A stretch of 64,000 nt of DNA from Planctomycetaceae bacterium (GTDB lineage: Bacteria; Planctomycetota; Planctomycetia; Pirellulales; Pirellulaceae). The notes beneath the pieces are model-generated. The model was not told where the DNA came from. It did no database searches and was given only the letters and a program-made list of their open reading frames with translations. A program made the translations under genes and the position numbers. Positions 35,488-45,211 of this stretch are shown piece by piece. The stretch lies in contig PBNZ01000030.1 of assembly GCA_002723275.1 (NCBI GenBank), forward strand, positions 162,879 through 226,878, given 5' to 3'. Each line of letters opens with the position of its first letter. Within the stretch, counting starts at the first letter, position 1.

Positions 35488-36771
35488 TTAAGCACTCTTC
35501 GATTGCGGGGGCAATTTAAAGAGCTGTTCTCGGCCTTCGACAATGTCATCCGTGATCAGGAATTTGCTGCCGGCTTCCTGTTCCGGTAAATCGTACATGA
35601 TGTCGAGCATGACTTCCTCGATGATCGACCGTAGTCCGCGAGCACCCGTATCTTTTTTGAGTGCCCGTTGGGCGATGCTTCGCAACGCACCTTCGGTGAA
35701 GTCGAGTTCGCAATGTTCCATCTGGAACAGGCTTTGGTACTGTCGAACCAAGGCGTTCTTGGGTTCGGAGAGAACCTTCACTAGTCCCTCTTCGTTCAGT
35801 GGAGTCAATGCACAGTTCACTGGCAGGCGACCTACCAACTCAGGAATCAACCCGTACTCGAGGATGTCATCGCTGGTAACGTTCGGTAGCAACTCACCAA
35901 GGTCTTTCTCTGTGGATTCAATGGACGGTTGTCCGAAGCCAATGTTGCGTTTGCCAAGTCGCTTGCGAATGATTTCCTCAATACCGACGAATGTGCCGCC
36001 GCAGATGAAGAGGATGTTGCTGGTGTCCATCTGGATGTACTGCTGTTCGGGATGCTTACGTCCACCCTGAGGTGGGACGTTTGCTGTCGTACCCTCGAGC
36101 ATCTTCAATAAAGCCTGTTGCACACCCTCTCCAGAAACGTCGCGGGTAATTGAGACGTTCTGCGAAGTCTTGCCAATCTTGTCGATCTCATCGATGTACA
36201 AAACGCCTCGTTGAGCAGCTTCGATGTCGAAGTCAGCCGCGTGCAATAACTTCAGCAGGAGATTCTCGACGTCTTCACCAACGTAGCCAGCCTCGGTCAA
36301 GGTTGTTGCGTCACCGATGGCAAAGGGCACGTTGAGCACGCGTGCAAGCGTTCGTGCCAACAGTGTTTTGCCCGATCCGGTCGGACCGATCAACATGATG
36401 TTGGACTTTTCAATCTCGACGTCAGATCCTTCCCATCCTAGGGCGAGTCGTTTGTAATGATTGTGAACCGCCACTGCCAATACTCGCTTCGCAGCTTGCT
36501 GGCCGATAACGTAATCATCAATTTGTGCCACGATTTCGCGAGGAGAAGGGATGTCGTTGAACAGTTGCTTCGTCGTACCACGACGTCGCTGCTCTTGTTC
36601 CAGAATCGACTGGCACAGATCAATGCACTCGCCGCAAATGTAGACGTCACCGGGGCCCTCGACCAACGGACCCACATCACGGTAGCTTTTGCGGCAGAAC
36701 GAACAGAAAGCATTCTTCTTGGTCGTGCTTCCTCCTCGTCGTGTTGTTGAACCATCCTTACCAGCGGGCAT
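35488..36771 (-). CDS. clpX: ATP-dependent Clp protease ATP-binding subunit ClpX
   Basis: A 427-residue AAA+ unfoldase that feeds substrates to ClpP. The N-terminal zinc-binding domain has CSFC (C23, C26) and CGEC (C46, C49). Walker A is GPTGSGKT (129-136) and Walker B is VLYIDEIDK. The pore loop region is GYVGEDVE, and the C-terminal small domain contains [14 protein letters not shown]. The length matches the family. clpP is not adjacent here. Transcribed alone and terminated by the hairpin at 35435-35467. Confidence 0.97.
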   Translation of the reverse strand: MPAGKDGSTTRRGGSTTKKNAFCSFCRKSYRDVGPLVEGPGDVYICGECIDLCQSILEQEQRRRGTTKQLFNDIPSPREIVAQIDDYVIGQQAAKRVLAVAVHNHYKRLALGWEGSDVEIEKSNIMLIGPTGSGKTLLARTLARVLNVPFAIGDATTLTEAGYVGEDVENLLLKLLHAADFDIEAAQRGVLYIDEIDKIGKTSQNVSITRDVSGEGVQQALLKMLEGTTANVPPQGGRKHPEQQYIQMDTSNILFICGGTFVGIEEIIRKRLGKRNIGFGQPSIESTEKDLGELLPNVTSDDILEYGLIPELVGRLPVNCALTPLNEEGLVKVLSEPKNALVRQYQSLFQMEHCELDFTEGALRSIAQRALKKDTGARGLRSIIEEVMLDIMYDLPEQEAGSKFLITDDIVEGREQLFKLPPQSKSA

Positions 36772-37044
36772 GATTACTCCTTTCGGCTCGTCGGCGTACC
36801 AGCATGTATAACAGCTGACAATAACCGGCCTGGTGATTGTCCCTGGTGTTTTGCTCGATTGGCCGTTGTTCCGACATTTGTCGTCTCGACCTTTTGGGGC
36901 ATCCGTGTCCGCACATTCACCTCGAGCCTAACTACGAAATCAATGCCCTCGCTGTTCTGTTTTGCCCGATAGGCAAATCAGATTAGCTTTCCCTGGCATA
37001 ACGGGTCACATCAGCAGTTATCCATTTGTACCGCCAAACCCGTC

Positions 37045-37305
37045 TTAATCTGAATCATCCTTCCGTTTTACCTTGGCACGGATGTCTTCGGCCAAGAGCG
37101 TTTTTATTTCTCGGAATTCCGTGTCGCTCAGGACACCCCGGTGACGCATTTCTCGAAATTTAGTGAGCATCGTGCTGGAGGTTTCCGCGTCTTCGGACTC
37201 ACCGCGAAACCTTCGCACGAGATAAAGCCCGATGATCGACAAGATCGCCAAAATGGCCAGGGATATGACGAGGCGAGCTTGCGGAGTTTGAAGGAATTCA
37301 GTCAT
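37045..37305 (-). CDS. Small membrane protein with SHOCT-like C-terminal region
   Basis: About 86 residues. One membrane segment (ARLVISLAILAILSIIGLYLV) is followed by a charged stretch MLTKFREMRHRGVLSDTEFREIK, quoted here in part. It resembles the SHOCT short C-terminal motif (a helix followed by a G-x-L-x-x-x-E-F pattern). ATG 37305 is used; a GTG three codons earlier is also possible. Function unknown. Confidence 0.65.
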   Translation of the reverse strand: MTEFLQTPQARLVISLAILAILSIIGLYLVRRFRGESEDAETSSTMLTKFREMRHRGVLSDTEFREIKTLLAEDIRAKVKRKDDSD

Positions 37306-37673
37306 GGTGACCACTAAACACTAAGGCGACTCGCACCGTTTAGGCGGAGTTTACAACCGCCCGTAATTATGCACATGACGTATGTGGAGTCTAGGAGCAA
37401 CGCTTGATTTGGGCTGGCGGGGCAAAGCCTGCGGTTTGGCTCGGATGTTTTTGCCGAAAGCCCCCGACTTTCGGCTGCTATCGGCGGTAGCGGACGGCTA
37501 GTCAAACTGGCTGCCGATCGTGCGAGGGTTTGCCTCCTGCTGGGGCCTCCCTGCGTGCGTTTTATCGTATGCGGTTCTGCCAGCTTTCGTAAAAAACGTT
37601 TGACAGCTGAGCCGTGATCAACGTTAGAATTAAGGCCATATTGCCCCGGATCCTGCGTCAGGAGAATAACTCG
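37306..37673. other. Intergenic region between the SHOCT-like and DUF1559-like genes
   Basis: About 365 bases between divergent genes, holding a promoter candidate at 37600-37630 for the DUF1559-like gene (listed separately). No gene is supported. Confidence 0.5.
37600..37630 (+). promoter_or_regulatory. Candidate sigma70-type promoter of the DUF1559-like gene
   Basis: A consensus -35 TTGACA (37600-37605) is followed after 19 bases by TAGAAT (37625-37630, five of six matches to the -10 consensus). A transcript from here would have a leader of about 37 bases before ATG 37674. The spacer is two bases longer than ideal. Confidence 0.4.
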
Positions 37674-38561
37674 ATGGCGATCTCGTTTACCTGTCCCCAC
37701 TGTGGTTCTGTCACTCAAGTGGATCCCCGATATGCCGGTAAGTCCGGCCCCTGTGCTGCCTGTGGCCGGATGATTTCGATTCCGGCCGTCGACGGTAACG
37801 CTGCTGTGGCAAGAGGCAGCAGAAAGTCCACATGGACAGCGGTGATTGTCATTGGTGCCGTGCTTTTTTTCGGGCTGATGATCATGGGCGCGTTGGTCGC
37901 GCTCCTGTTACCGGCCGTTAATGCCGCGAGAGCCAATGCTCGGCGAGCCCAAAGTGCGAACAATGTGCGCCAGATTTCGATGGCAATCGATCAGTATCGA
38001 GACGAGCACCAACACTTTCCCCCCGCCTATACCGTCGATCAAGAGGGGAGACCCTTACATAGTTGGCGAGTCCTGATCCTGCCCTATCTGGGGCCTGAAG
38101 CTCAAGCCTTGCACGCCAGGATCGACCTCGACCAGCCATGGGATAGCCCGGCTAATCTGGCGTACGGGAATGAAATACCTCCTGTTTTTGCCTGTCCAGC
38201 CGATTTCGATCTAGCTCCGAACGAGACGAGTTATTGTGTTGTTGAAGGCCCAGGCTTTCTATTTAACGGCTCTAACACGGTGACGAATGAGGAGTTAGAT
38301 ACCGAAGGAAAAGGGGCTGCCGGTACTCTGGTGTTGTTGCAAACACGTGATGCGATGATCAACTGGATGGAACCCAAGGATATTCAGGCTGCGAATCTTG
38401 CTCAGGGAATTAATGGCGGTATCTGCGGTAGTTATCACTCAGGTGGGGCGTTTGGGGCCTATGCGGATGGCTCCATTGAATTTTTGCAGGATAACTTGCC
38501 TCCGGAAACGCTGGTGGATATGGCGACCTGGAAATCCACTGAACTGCAGCCTCAGCCCTAG
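37674..38561 (+). CDS. DUF1559-like protein with N-terminal zinc ribbon, not a classical pseudopilin
   Basis: A 295-residue protein with an AGGAG site before ATG 37674. Residues 5-35 form a zinc ribbon (CPHCGSVTQVDPRYAGKSG then CAACGR). A membrane helix follows (VIVIGAVLFFGLMIMGALVAL) leading into ALLLPAVNAARANARRAQ and LHSWRVLILPYLGPE. The last two elements are hallmarks of DUF1559 proteins, which are massively expanded in planctomycetes. The usual prepilin cleavage motif (GFTLVE) is absent, replaced by the ribbon and a different helix entry, so it is not expected to be processed as a pilin. Function unknown. Confidence 0.85.
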   Translation: MAISFTCPHCGSVTQVDPRYAGKSGPCAACGRMISIPAVDGNAAVARGSRKSTWTAVIVIGAVLFFGLMIMGALVALLLPAVNAARANARRAQSANNVRQISMAIDQYRDEHQHFPPAYTVDQEGRPLHSWRVLILPYLGPEAQALHARIDLDQPWDSPANLAYGNEIPPVFACPADFDLAPNETSYCVVEGPGFLFNGSNTVTNEELDTEGKGAAGTLVLLQTRDAMINWMEPKDIQAANLAQGINGGICGSYHSGGAFGAYADGSIEFLQDNLPPETLVDMATWKSTELQPQP

Positions 38562-38689
38562 AGGCTGGCGGCAAAGTTTACCTAACTCGTGCCACGGTCT
38601 GCACGGTCGATCTTATTCCAGCAACGCGAAAAGCCTACCGATACCTAGGATAACGGAACGCTGTTTTTTCACGCGTGGGAGATCGGTTC

Positions 38690-40528
38690 GTGCGTCCTAT
38701 TATCGCTTATGGTTTGGCTGTTCTGGTCGTTGTTGTGGCGACAACTGAGATTGTCGCCCAGGCGACTCTTCCTGTGGCTCCACCTGGAGTTGAGCCGATC
38801 GTCACTCAGGAGCGGTTGTTCTCGATTCCCTTCTACCTTAATCCGCGCCAGCCACTCCCCAGTGAGTTGTCGCTTTACGTTTCTGGAAACAAGGGACGAC
38901 AGTGGACGCTCTACCAAAAACGGACTCCTGATCAACAACGGTTCGATTTTCAGGCGGGCGATGAAGGGGAGTATTGGTTTGTCGTTCGAACTCCGTTCAC
39001 ATCGATCAATCCTTCTGAGCAATCGTCGCCGGAAAAAATTGTAGTTGTCGATCAGACGGATCCACAGCTGGAAGTCAAAATTGAACAGGGTTCTTCGGGT
39101 CAAATCAAGGCAAAATGGACCGCCCAGGATTCCTATCTCGATACCAGTACCTTTCGGATTAACTATCAGAATCCAGGTGACGAAACTTGGCATCCGGTAA
39201 CCGTGCGACTTCCAGTCACCACCGGCGATTCAAAATTCGAAGGCGACGTGACTTGGCTCGCGGAAGCCGAACAAGGTGACGTGATCGTACGTGTTGAGGT
39301 GAATGATCGAGCGGGTAACGAGGCACTCTTTCAGGAAACGATCACACTCCATTCCATCGCTCACAGCACGATCACATCCGACAGCCGAGTCTCAAGCCGT
39401 GATCCGTACGCCGGTCAGCCCAAGACCGTTGTCACCCGCTCAGATAATCGTCAAAGCGTTTCTGAATCGGGAGTCGGGTCAGAGCTACCCCCTGCCCTGA
39501 CGGCGAACCTATCGGACGCAGGTATAGGAGCGGACGATTTCGGTCAATCGATTCCGCCACTCCCCAAGGACCAGCCGTCCCAACTTCCATCGACGGCGAT
39601 GCAGCAATCCAATCCATCGATCGATTCGGGTTGGGGAACTACCTTGCTCCACCCTCCTCAGGACTCGCTTGAAGATTTCTTCGGGGGTGAGTCGCCTTTT
39701 GATGAGTCGCCTTTTGCAACTCCGTTGGATCAGGTGGTTCAACAGCAGGGGCCAATCCAAGCACCCTTGGAGGATCCTGTTGCCGATCAATTCGATCCGA
39801 ATCGACCCAGTTCCCATGGAAATTGGCCCGGCCCGAATGGCCAACCGCTCGTGCCGCAACCGCCGGTGAGCTCGCAATCGTCGGCAGGTGATTTACTCGC
39901 ACAGGTCACTCGCTCTCGCCGGTTTAACCTGGATTATGAAATTACCGATGCAGGCGATTCCGGAGTAGCTCGGGTGGAACTTTGGGTGACACAGGACGAA
40001 GGACGCAGTTGGTCCGCCTTCATGACCGACGAAGATCGTCAAAGCCCGATGTTGGTCGAGCTTGATGCTGAGGGAAATTTTGGATTTCGTCTTCTCATTC
40101 ATAATGGAGTCGGCGCGTCCTCAAGGCCGCCTCAGCCAGGGGACGAGCCCGATCTGATGGTGACGGTCGATGCGACTGCTCCTCAGGGAAGCTTGAGGGA
40201 CGTGACATTTGGCGAGGGAGGCCAGCGAGGTCTGCTCGAGGTCGCCTGGCAGATTTCTGATGCGAATCTTGACGAATCCTCGCTGCGGCTCAGCTACGCT
40301 GATCGACCGATCGGGCCTTGGTTGCCTTTAGGCGTTCCGACTATCGTAGGGCCTTCACAGGGACAGTGGCAGATCGATTTCCGACTTCCGCCAGAAATCT
40401 ATTTGAAGTTGGAGATGAAGGACCGAGCAGGAAATGCGGGGGAGATCATTCACCCCCACCCCGTTCGCACCGTTCCTAAACCGCCAGCAGGCCGAATTCA
40501 GGCGGTACGTCCGATCGAAGGCCGCTAG
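38690..40528 (+). CDS. Exported protein with duplicated two-domain module
   Basis: About 612 residues from GTG 38690, chosen because GGGAGA lies 7 bases upstream and the signal-like helix IIAYGLAVLVVVVATTEIVAQ follows. Two beta-rich modules are separated by a Pro/Gln/Ser-rich linker (about 230-380). The first (about 40-225) has LYVSGNKGRQWTLYQ then VDQTDPQLEVKIEQG and VNDRAGNEA. The second (about 385-595) has LWVTQDEGRSWSAF then VDATAPQGSLRDV and MKDRAGNAGE. The repeat suggests an internal duplication of Ig-like folds, as in surface proteins. Function unknown. holA follows 90 bp downstream. Confidence 0.8.
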   Translation: MRPIIAYGLAVLVVVVATTEIVAQATLPVAPPGVEPIVTQERLFSIPFYLNPRQPLPSELSLYVSGNKGRQWTLYQKRTPDQQRFDFQAGDEGEYWFVVRTPFTSINPSEQSSPEKIVVVDQTDPQLEVKIEQGSSGQIKAKWTAQDSYLDTSTFRINYQNPGDETWHPVTVRLPVTTGDSKFEGDVTWLAEAEQGDVIVRVEVNDRAGNEALFQETITLHSIAHSTITSDSRVSSRDPYAGQPKTVVTRSDNRQSVSESGVGSELPPALTANLSDAGIGADDFGQSIPPLPKDQPSQLPSTAMQQSNPSIDSGWGTTLLHPPQDSLEDFFGGESPFDESPFATPLDQVVQQQGPIQAPLEDPVADQFDPNRPSSHGNWPGPNGQPLVPQPPVSSQSSAGDLLAQVTRSRRFNLDYEITDAGDSGVARVELWVTQDEGRSWSAFMTDEDRQSPMLVELDAEGNFGFRLLIHNGVGASSRPPQPGDEPDLMVTVDATAPQGSLRDVTFGEGGQRGLLEVAWQISDANLDESSLRLSYADRPIGPWLPLGVPTIVGPSQGQWQIDFRLPPEIYLKLEMKDRAGNAGEIIHPHPVRTVPKPPAGRIQAVRPIEGR

Positions 40529-40618
40529 TCTTTGCAGACGCTCCCTTTTCAAGCGGCCACTCGACCGTTAGGCTGTTCGGCAGAAACTGAAAGTCGACTT
40601 GGTCTGAGATCGCTGCCG

Positions 40619-41692
40619 ATGTCTGAGCCCGTTCATGCCTTTGATTTCTTGAAGCAAAAGTCGCTGGATGATCTCCCACGTGTGATCGCGATTTTTGGAG
40701 ATGATCGGTTCTTAAAGCGGCAGGTGCTCGACAAGCTGCTTCCGCCGGATGATTCCGATGACTGCCTTGAGTTCGCAGGCGGTGAGCTCGAATGGCGGGA
40801 CATCCGTGACGATCTGTCGACGGGTTCTCTCTTCAGCCAGGGGGATCGCAGGATTCTCGTCTCTGATGCAGATCGGTTTGCGACCAAGCACCGTGATGCC
40901 TTGGAGGATTACATTGCGAATCCATCGAACGCAGCTGTCCTGATTCTCGATTTTACGACGCTCGCATCCAATACCAGGCTCTATAAGGCGATTGCCAAGG
41001 CCGATGGTTTGATCAGTTGCCGCCTGCCTGAGGTGAAACGAGGTAAGTCCAAGAGTCTGGACATCGCACGACTTCACAAATGGGCGGGCCATTGGGCGTC
41101 TTCGCAGCACCGGATTAAGCTGACATCGGAAGCGGTGGAGGAACTTACCGACCTCGTGGGCTGGGAACTTGGATTACTCGATCGCGAGATGGCCAAGCTG
41201 GCCCTTTTCGTCGAAGAAGGTGGCACGGTTGATGTCGCACTCGTCGACGAAGTCGTGGGCGGTTGGAAGGCGAAGACAACCTGGGATATGCTCGATGCCG
41301 CCACGGAAGGAAAGACGGCGGACGCCCTGGAACAGCTTGATCATCTTCTGCAGTCTGGCGATGCCCCGCATGCTTTGTTTGGATCAGTTGCCTGGTCCTT
41401 GCGTCGCTTTGCCACGGCAACTCGGATTTATCAACGGATGGAACAACAGTCGGGTCGCTGTGCGAATTTGGCGATGGCGTTGGAGCAGGCAGGCTTTCGA
41501 AAATGGCCCGCCAACGCGCTCAAGAAGGCTGAGGCTCAACTGATTCAAATCTCTCGACCGCGAGCGACTCAGTTGTATCGCTGGCTGTTGGAGACGGATC
41601 TGGCGCTCAAAGGAAGCCATTCTCGGCCAGAGCGAGCTCGTTTGGCTTTGGAAACCTTGATCTTTCGCCTGTCGCGACAAGCTCGAGGTTGA
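40619..41692 (+). CDS. holA: DNA polymerase III subunit delta
   Basis: A 357-residue clamp-loader delta subunit, with an AAA+-like N-terminal part (VIAIFGDDRFLKRQVLDKL, then GSLFSQGDRRILVSDADRF). A middle helical domain (WELGLLDREMAKLALFVEEGG) and a C-terminal collar domain (TWDMLDAATEGKTADALEQLDHLL, cited only as a region) follow. It opens the beta clamp during replication. The start at ATG 40619 (MSEPVHAFDFL) matches the family; the frame opens 29 codons earlier without family-like sequence. Convergent with the dihydroorotase-like gene (12 bp between stops). Confidence 0.92.
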   Translation: MSEPVHAFDFLKQKSLDDLPRVIAIFGDDRFLKRQVLDKLLPPDDSDDCLEFAGGELEWRDIRDDLSTGSLFSQGDRRILVSDADRFATKHRDALEDYIANPSNAAVLILDFTTLASNTRLYKAIAKADGLISCRLPEVKRGKSKSLDIARLHKWAGHWASSQHRIKLTSEAVEELTDLVGWELGLLDREMAKLALFVEEGGTVDVALVDEVVGGWKAKTTWDMLDAATEGKTADALEQLDHLLQSGDAPHALFGSVAWSLRRFATATRIYQRMEQQSGRCANLAMALEQAGFRKWPANALKKAEAQLIQISRPRATQLYRWLLETDLALKGSHSRPERARLALETLIFRLSRQARG

Positions 41693-41704
41693 TCACCACT
41701 TGAC

Positions 41705-42982
41705 TCAAGGTTGCTTCTTGAGTTGGCCTCCGACAATCACGTGAGTGGCACGGCCGTGAAGCGTCCAGCCGTCTAAAGGCGTGTTGCTGCTTTTGGAGTG
41801 CAGCTCTTTGGTGCTCACCGTCCACGGTTGATCGGGATTGAACACAGTGATGTCTGCGTCGGATCCCGCGCTCAGCGAGCCCTTCTGCTCCAGCCCCAGA
41901 ATCTGAGCGGGAGCCACGCTCATTTTGTAGATTGCGGCCGACCAATCAAGATGGCCGGCGTGAACAAGCTTGGTCCCAACCAGTCCGAGAGTTGTCTCAA
42001 GATTGACGATTCCGAATGGGGCCGCATTCAAGACCAGCATTTTCTTTTCTGTTGCGCGAGGTGCGTGGCCGCTGCAAATGACATCGATCGTCCCATCGGT
42101 CAGGCCGGCGATACATGCGTCGAGATGATCCTGAGATCGAAGCGGGGGATTCAGTTTGAAGTTCGTGTCGAAGCTGCGAATCGTCTCATCGGTACCGATC
42201 AAATTGGCGGCACTCAATCCCGCTGAAACTTTGATCCCCCGTGCCTTGGCTTGCCGCACAATCTCAACGCTGCCCGACGTCGAGATCTTCATCAGGTGCA
42301 GCGTACCACCGGTCGCCTCGGCCAGCCGGATATCTCGTCCCGTCATCACGTCTTCCGCTGCCGGCGGCATGCCGGGTAAGCCGAGAATGGTCGAAACAAG
42401 ACCGTCGTGCACGACTCCGTCTTGATTGAGTTCTGGCACTTGGGGCAGATTCAAAATGGGCCGATGGAACATGCGGCTGTATTCGAGTGCCCGACGCATT
42501 AATTCCGCGTTAAAGATGGGGCGGTTTGCATCGGTGAACCCAGCGGCTCCCGCTTCCACCAACGAACCCATTTCGGAAAGTTCTTCCCCTGCCCTGCCCT
42601 TGCTGACACACGCCAGTACAAACACGTGGCAATTGTCCGCTCGTTTCGCCTGGTGGCTAATGAATTCGACACTTGCTTGGGTATCGGTCGGTGGATCCGC
42701 AGACGGAATCGAGGCAATCGAAGTGAAGCCTCCCGCAACCGCGGCAGCCGTTGCAGATTCAATGGTTTCGTCTTCCTCAGAACCAGGTTCTCGCAGTTCT
42801 GTGTAAAGATCAATGAAGCCTGGGCAGACGATCTGATTGGTCGCATCGATGATTTGATCCGCTTCCTGCGGGGCATCGCCAATGTCTGCGATTCGCCCAT
42901 CGTCAATGAAGACATTCGTGACCCGGTCCAATTCCCGACTCGGGTCGATCACGCGTCCGTTTTGAATCCAGATCCTTGCCAT
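41705..42982 (-). CDS. Dihydroorotase homologue, probably non-catalytic (PyrC'-like partner of PyrB)
   Basis: A 425-residue amidohydrolase-fold protein clearly homologous to type I dihydroorotases (CPGFIDLYTELREPG, AAVAGGFTSIASIPS, PRATEKK and a C-terminal SDADITVF barrel end). The metal-site residues are all changed. The usual DxHxH is DLYTE, the HVST histidine is replaced in LMKIST, and the TDHAPH aspartate is SGHAPR. It therefore should not hydrolyse dihydroorotate. In Pseudomonas a similar non-catalytic PyrC' assembles with aspartate carbamoyltransferase; here pyrB lies directly upstream on the same strand (47-bp gap). A structural role is inferred. Confidence 0.88.
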   Translation of the reverse strand: MARIWIQNGRVIDPSRELDRVTNVFIDDGRIADIGDAPQEADQIIDATNQIVCPGFIDLYTELREPGSEEDETIESATAAAVAGGFTSIASIPSADPPTDTQASVEFISHQAKRADNCHVFVLACVSKGRAGEELSEMGSLVEAGAAGFTDANRPIFNAELMRRALEYSRMFHRPILNLPQVPELNQDGVVHDGLVSTILGLPGMPPAAEDVMTGRDIRLAEATGGTLHLMKISTSGSVEIVRQAKARGIKVSAGLSAANLIGTDETIRSFDTNFKLNPPLRSQDHLDACIAGLTDGTIDVICSGHAPRATEKKMLVLNAAPFGIVNLETTLGLVGTKLVHAGHLDWSAAIYKMSVAPAQILGLEQKGSLSAGSDADITVFNPDQPWTVSTKELHSKSSNTPLDGWTLHGRATHVIVGGQLKKQP

Positions 42983-43029
42983 GCAATGGGCCTATTGACT
43001 AATCGATGCTTGAGTGTGAGAGCGACGGT

Positions 43030-44001
43030 TCATTGAGTCACCAGCCAGAGTGCTGCCATCCGTACTGCTAAACCATTGGTTACCTGATCCAAGATGACCG
43101 AATGGGATCCGTCGGCCACTTCCGTCGTGACTTCGACCCCACGATTGATTGGCCCAGGAGCCATAATGACAATATTGTCCTTCGAACGAGCGAGCCGATC
43201 CGGCGTCATCGCGTACAAGAGAGCGTATTCTCGCACGGAAGGAAACGGGCGCGTGTTCTGCCGCTCAAACTGAATCCGCAACAGATTCAGCACATCGCAA
43301 CGCGGGAGGATTTCATCGAGGTTGTGTGCTACCTCGACGCCGATTTCCTCCCAGCGATCGGTAACCAGCGTGGCCGGACCGCAAACGATGACGTGCGCTC
43401 CGAGCTTTTTGAGCCCCCAAATATTCGACCTCGCTGTCCGACTGTGAGCGATATCACCGACGAGTGCGACGGTAAGTCCATCGATTCGTCCCAGCTTTTG
43501 ACGGATCGTGAGGATGTCGAGAAGGCCCTGTGTCGGGTGTTCGTGAGGGCCATCCCCCGCGTTCACGACCGCCGTGTCAAGCGTCTTTGTGAGCACATGT
43601 GGCGTTCCCGGAGCCCGGTGACGCACCACCACGGCATCGACGTTCATCGCCTCAATGTTCTTGGCGGTATCGATAAACGATTCGCCCTTGGATAGACTGC
43701 TCCCCGACGCGGTGAAATCCACCGTGTCCGCCCCCAGCCGTCGGGCGGCAAGCGAAAAACTCGTACGAGTACGCGTGGAATTCTCAAAAAAAAGATTGGC
43801 GACGGTCTTGCCCTGCAGAACGGGCAGCTTCATCCGGCACTCATTGGTGAGTTCGCGAAACTGATCAGCCGTATCCAACAAAGTTGTGATTTCATCGGCG
43901 GTTAAGCTCTCTAAGTCAATGAGATACCGCCGATTCCAGCTGTCTGGCTTCGCGAGTGTGTTGATCTCCTCTTGCATTGTTCTTGGCTTCATTCGGTTCA
44001 T
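43030..44001 (-). CDS. pyrB: Aspartate carbamoyltransferase catalytic chain
   Basis: A 323-residue enzyme that condenses carbamoyl phosphate and aspartate, the committed pyrimidine step. The carbamoyl-phosphate motif STRTRTSF, HRAPGTPHV and the HPTQGLLDILTI segment identify PyrB. The start is uncertain among ATG at 44001, 43992 and 43977; the frame runs to 44202 without family-like sequence. The pyrC-like non-catalytic partner follows 47 bp downstream. No pyrI regulatory chain is nearby, consistent with PyrB/PyrC'-type dodecamers. Confidence 0.94.
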   Translation of the reverse strand: MNRMKPRTMQEEINTLAKPDSWNRRYLIDLESLTADEITTLLDTADQFRELTNECRMKLPVLQGKTVANLFFENSTRTRTSFSLAARRLGADTVDFTASGSSLSKGESFIDTAKNIEAMNVDAVVVRHRAPGTPHVLTKTLDTAVVNAGDGPHEHPTQGLLDILTIRQKLGRIDGLTVALVGDIAHSRTARSNIWGLKKLGAHVIVCGPATLVTDRWEEIGVEVAHNLDEILPRCDVLNLLRIQFERQNTRPFPSVREYALLYAMTPDRLARSKDNIVIMAPGPINRGVEVTTEVADGSHSVILDQVTNGLAVRMAALWLVTQ

Positions 44002-44196
44002 AGAGGCTGGAAATGCGCCATACAAATTGCCGCAAATTCTATCAGTAACGTCGCAGGTTTCAACTGCATAAGCCGCCGAGTTACGAGAAAATAGTGGGAA
44101 GTTGCTGGCTTTCAGGAATCCGCAGGTATCATGGAAGCAGGTGTTTTTGATGGTGTTGCGTGACGATTCTTGATGTTCAACTCGGAGACTGAGCTG

Positions 44197-45108
44197 ATGC
44201 ACTCCTTTCCCGGCATTGTTGGGATTCGTCTGGCCTCAGATTGTCAGCATCACACCGAGTTTCTTGATTCGCGTGGCTTCCAGGTTGAGCTTCTGGAGCA
44301 AAAATCCGACGGCTCGCAGCTTGACGTAGTCGTGACTGACCGAGTGTTGCCCCAGCTTCTGGCTGCACAAGATCTCGCCGCAAGGCCCGGCATGATCACG
44401 ATTGGCGTGGAAGACGCCGGCGTCGATATTGATGTCAAACTTAGGGCCGATGTCTCATCGCGTGAAGTTGCTACGGCCGTTGAACTTGTTCTGCAAATCG
44501 TGGCGTTGAGACGTCAACGTGATGCCGAACGAGTTGAACGTGAGCGGTGGGCTGAGCTGGCGATGTTTGATGCTCTGACAGGTTTGCCGAACCGTCGAGC
44601 CTGGGAGGGATCACTCGCTAGATTCTGCGACAATGGTCAAAACTTTTGTCTTGCGTTAATTGATGTCGATTTCTTCAAGACAGCAAATGAGCGTGGCCAA
44701 GAGACGGGCGATGCTGTCCTGCGTGAAATCGCTGTTGCGATGCGAGCACGTTTGCGAGATGGCGATATTGTGGCGCGAATTGGGGGCGATGAATTTGCCA
44801 TGCTGTTGGTGGATGTCGAGCAAGATTCGGCGCAGATCATCGTCGATCGAATGCGCGGTTACATTGCGATGCATCTCTGTGATGCAGGGTTGCCATCCCT
44901 GACCGTCAGCGCCGGTTATCTGATCGTCGATCAGGATATTCCTGTCAGGAAATCGGACCTCCTCTATCGAGCGGCTTCCCGGTCTCTTGCTGTCGCGAAG
45001 CGACAGCAACGCAATTGCAGTGTTGCTTACACCTCCGCAGTTGAAGCGGAATTCTCGGCCAACCCGGAAGATCCAATTCAATCATCCGTTTCGCCCGAAA
45101 ACGGCTAA
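44197..45108 (+). CDS. Diguanylate cyclase (GGDEF domain)
   Basis: About 303 residues. The N-terminal ~120 residues look like a degenerate receiver-type domain (VVVTDRVLPQLLAAQDLAARPG). A short coiled coil (QIVALRRQRDAERVERERW) leads into a GGDEF domain with LTGLPNRRAWEG, intact active site RIGGDEFAML and the RxxD inhibitory site (RDGD) five residues upstream. It should make cyclic di-GMP from GTP and be product-inhibited. Start ATG 44197 has GGAG 9 bases upstream; ATG 44173 is the alternative. It is divergent from pyrB. Confidence 0.92.
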   Translation: MHSFPGIVGIRLASDCQHHTEFLDSRGFQVELLEQKSDGSQLDVVVTDRVLPQLLAAQDLAARPGMITIGVEDAGVDIDVKLRADVSSREVATAVELVLQIVALRRQRDAERVERERWAELAMFDALTGLPNRRAWEGSLARFCDNGQNFCLALIDVDFFKTANERGQETGDAVLREIAVAMRARLRDGDIVARIGGDEFAMLLVDVEQDSAQIIVDRMRGYIAMHLCDAGLPSLTVSAGYLIVDQDIPVRKSDLLYRAASRSLAVAKRQQRNCSVAYTSAVEAEFSANPEDPIQSSVSPENG

Positions 45109-45211
45109 TGATCGGTGGCCAATACGCCGATATTTGCTGCGAGACGAAATGAGGGGGGCCTCAGAATCGTCGCGGAATTACTTCGCTTTCAGCAAGCAAG
45201 GAGTGCTCGCA

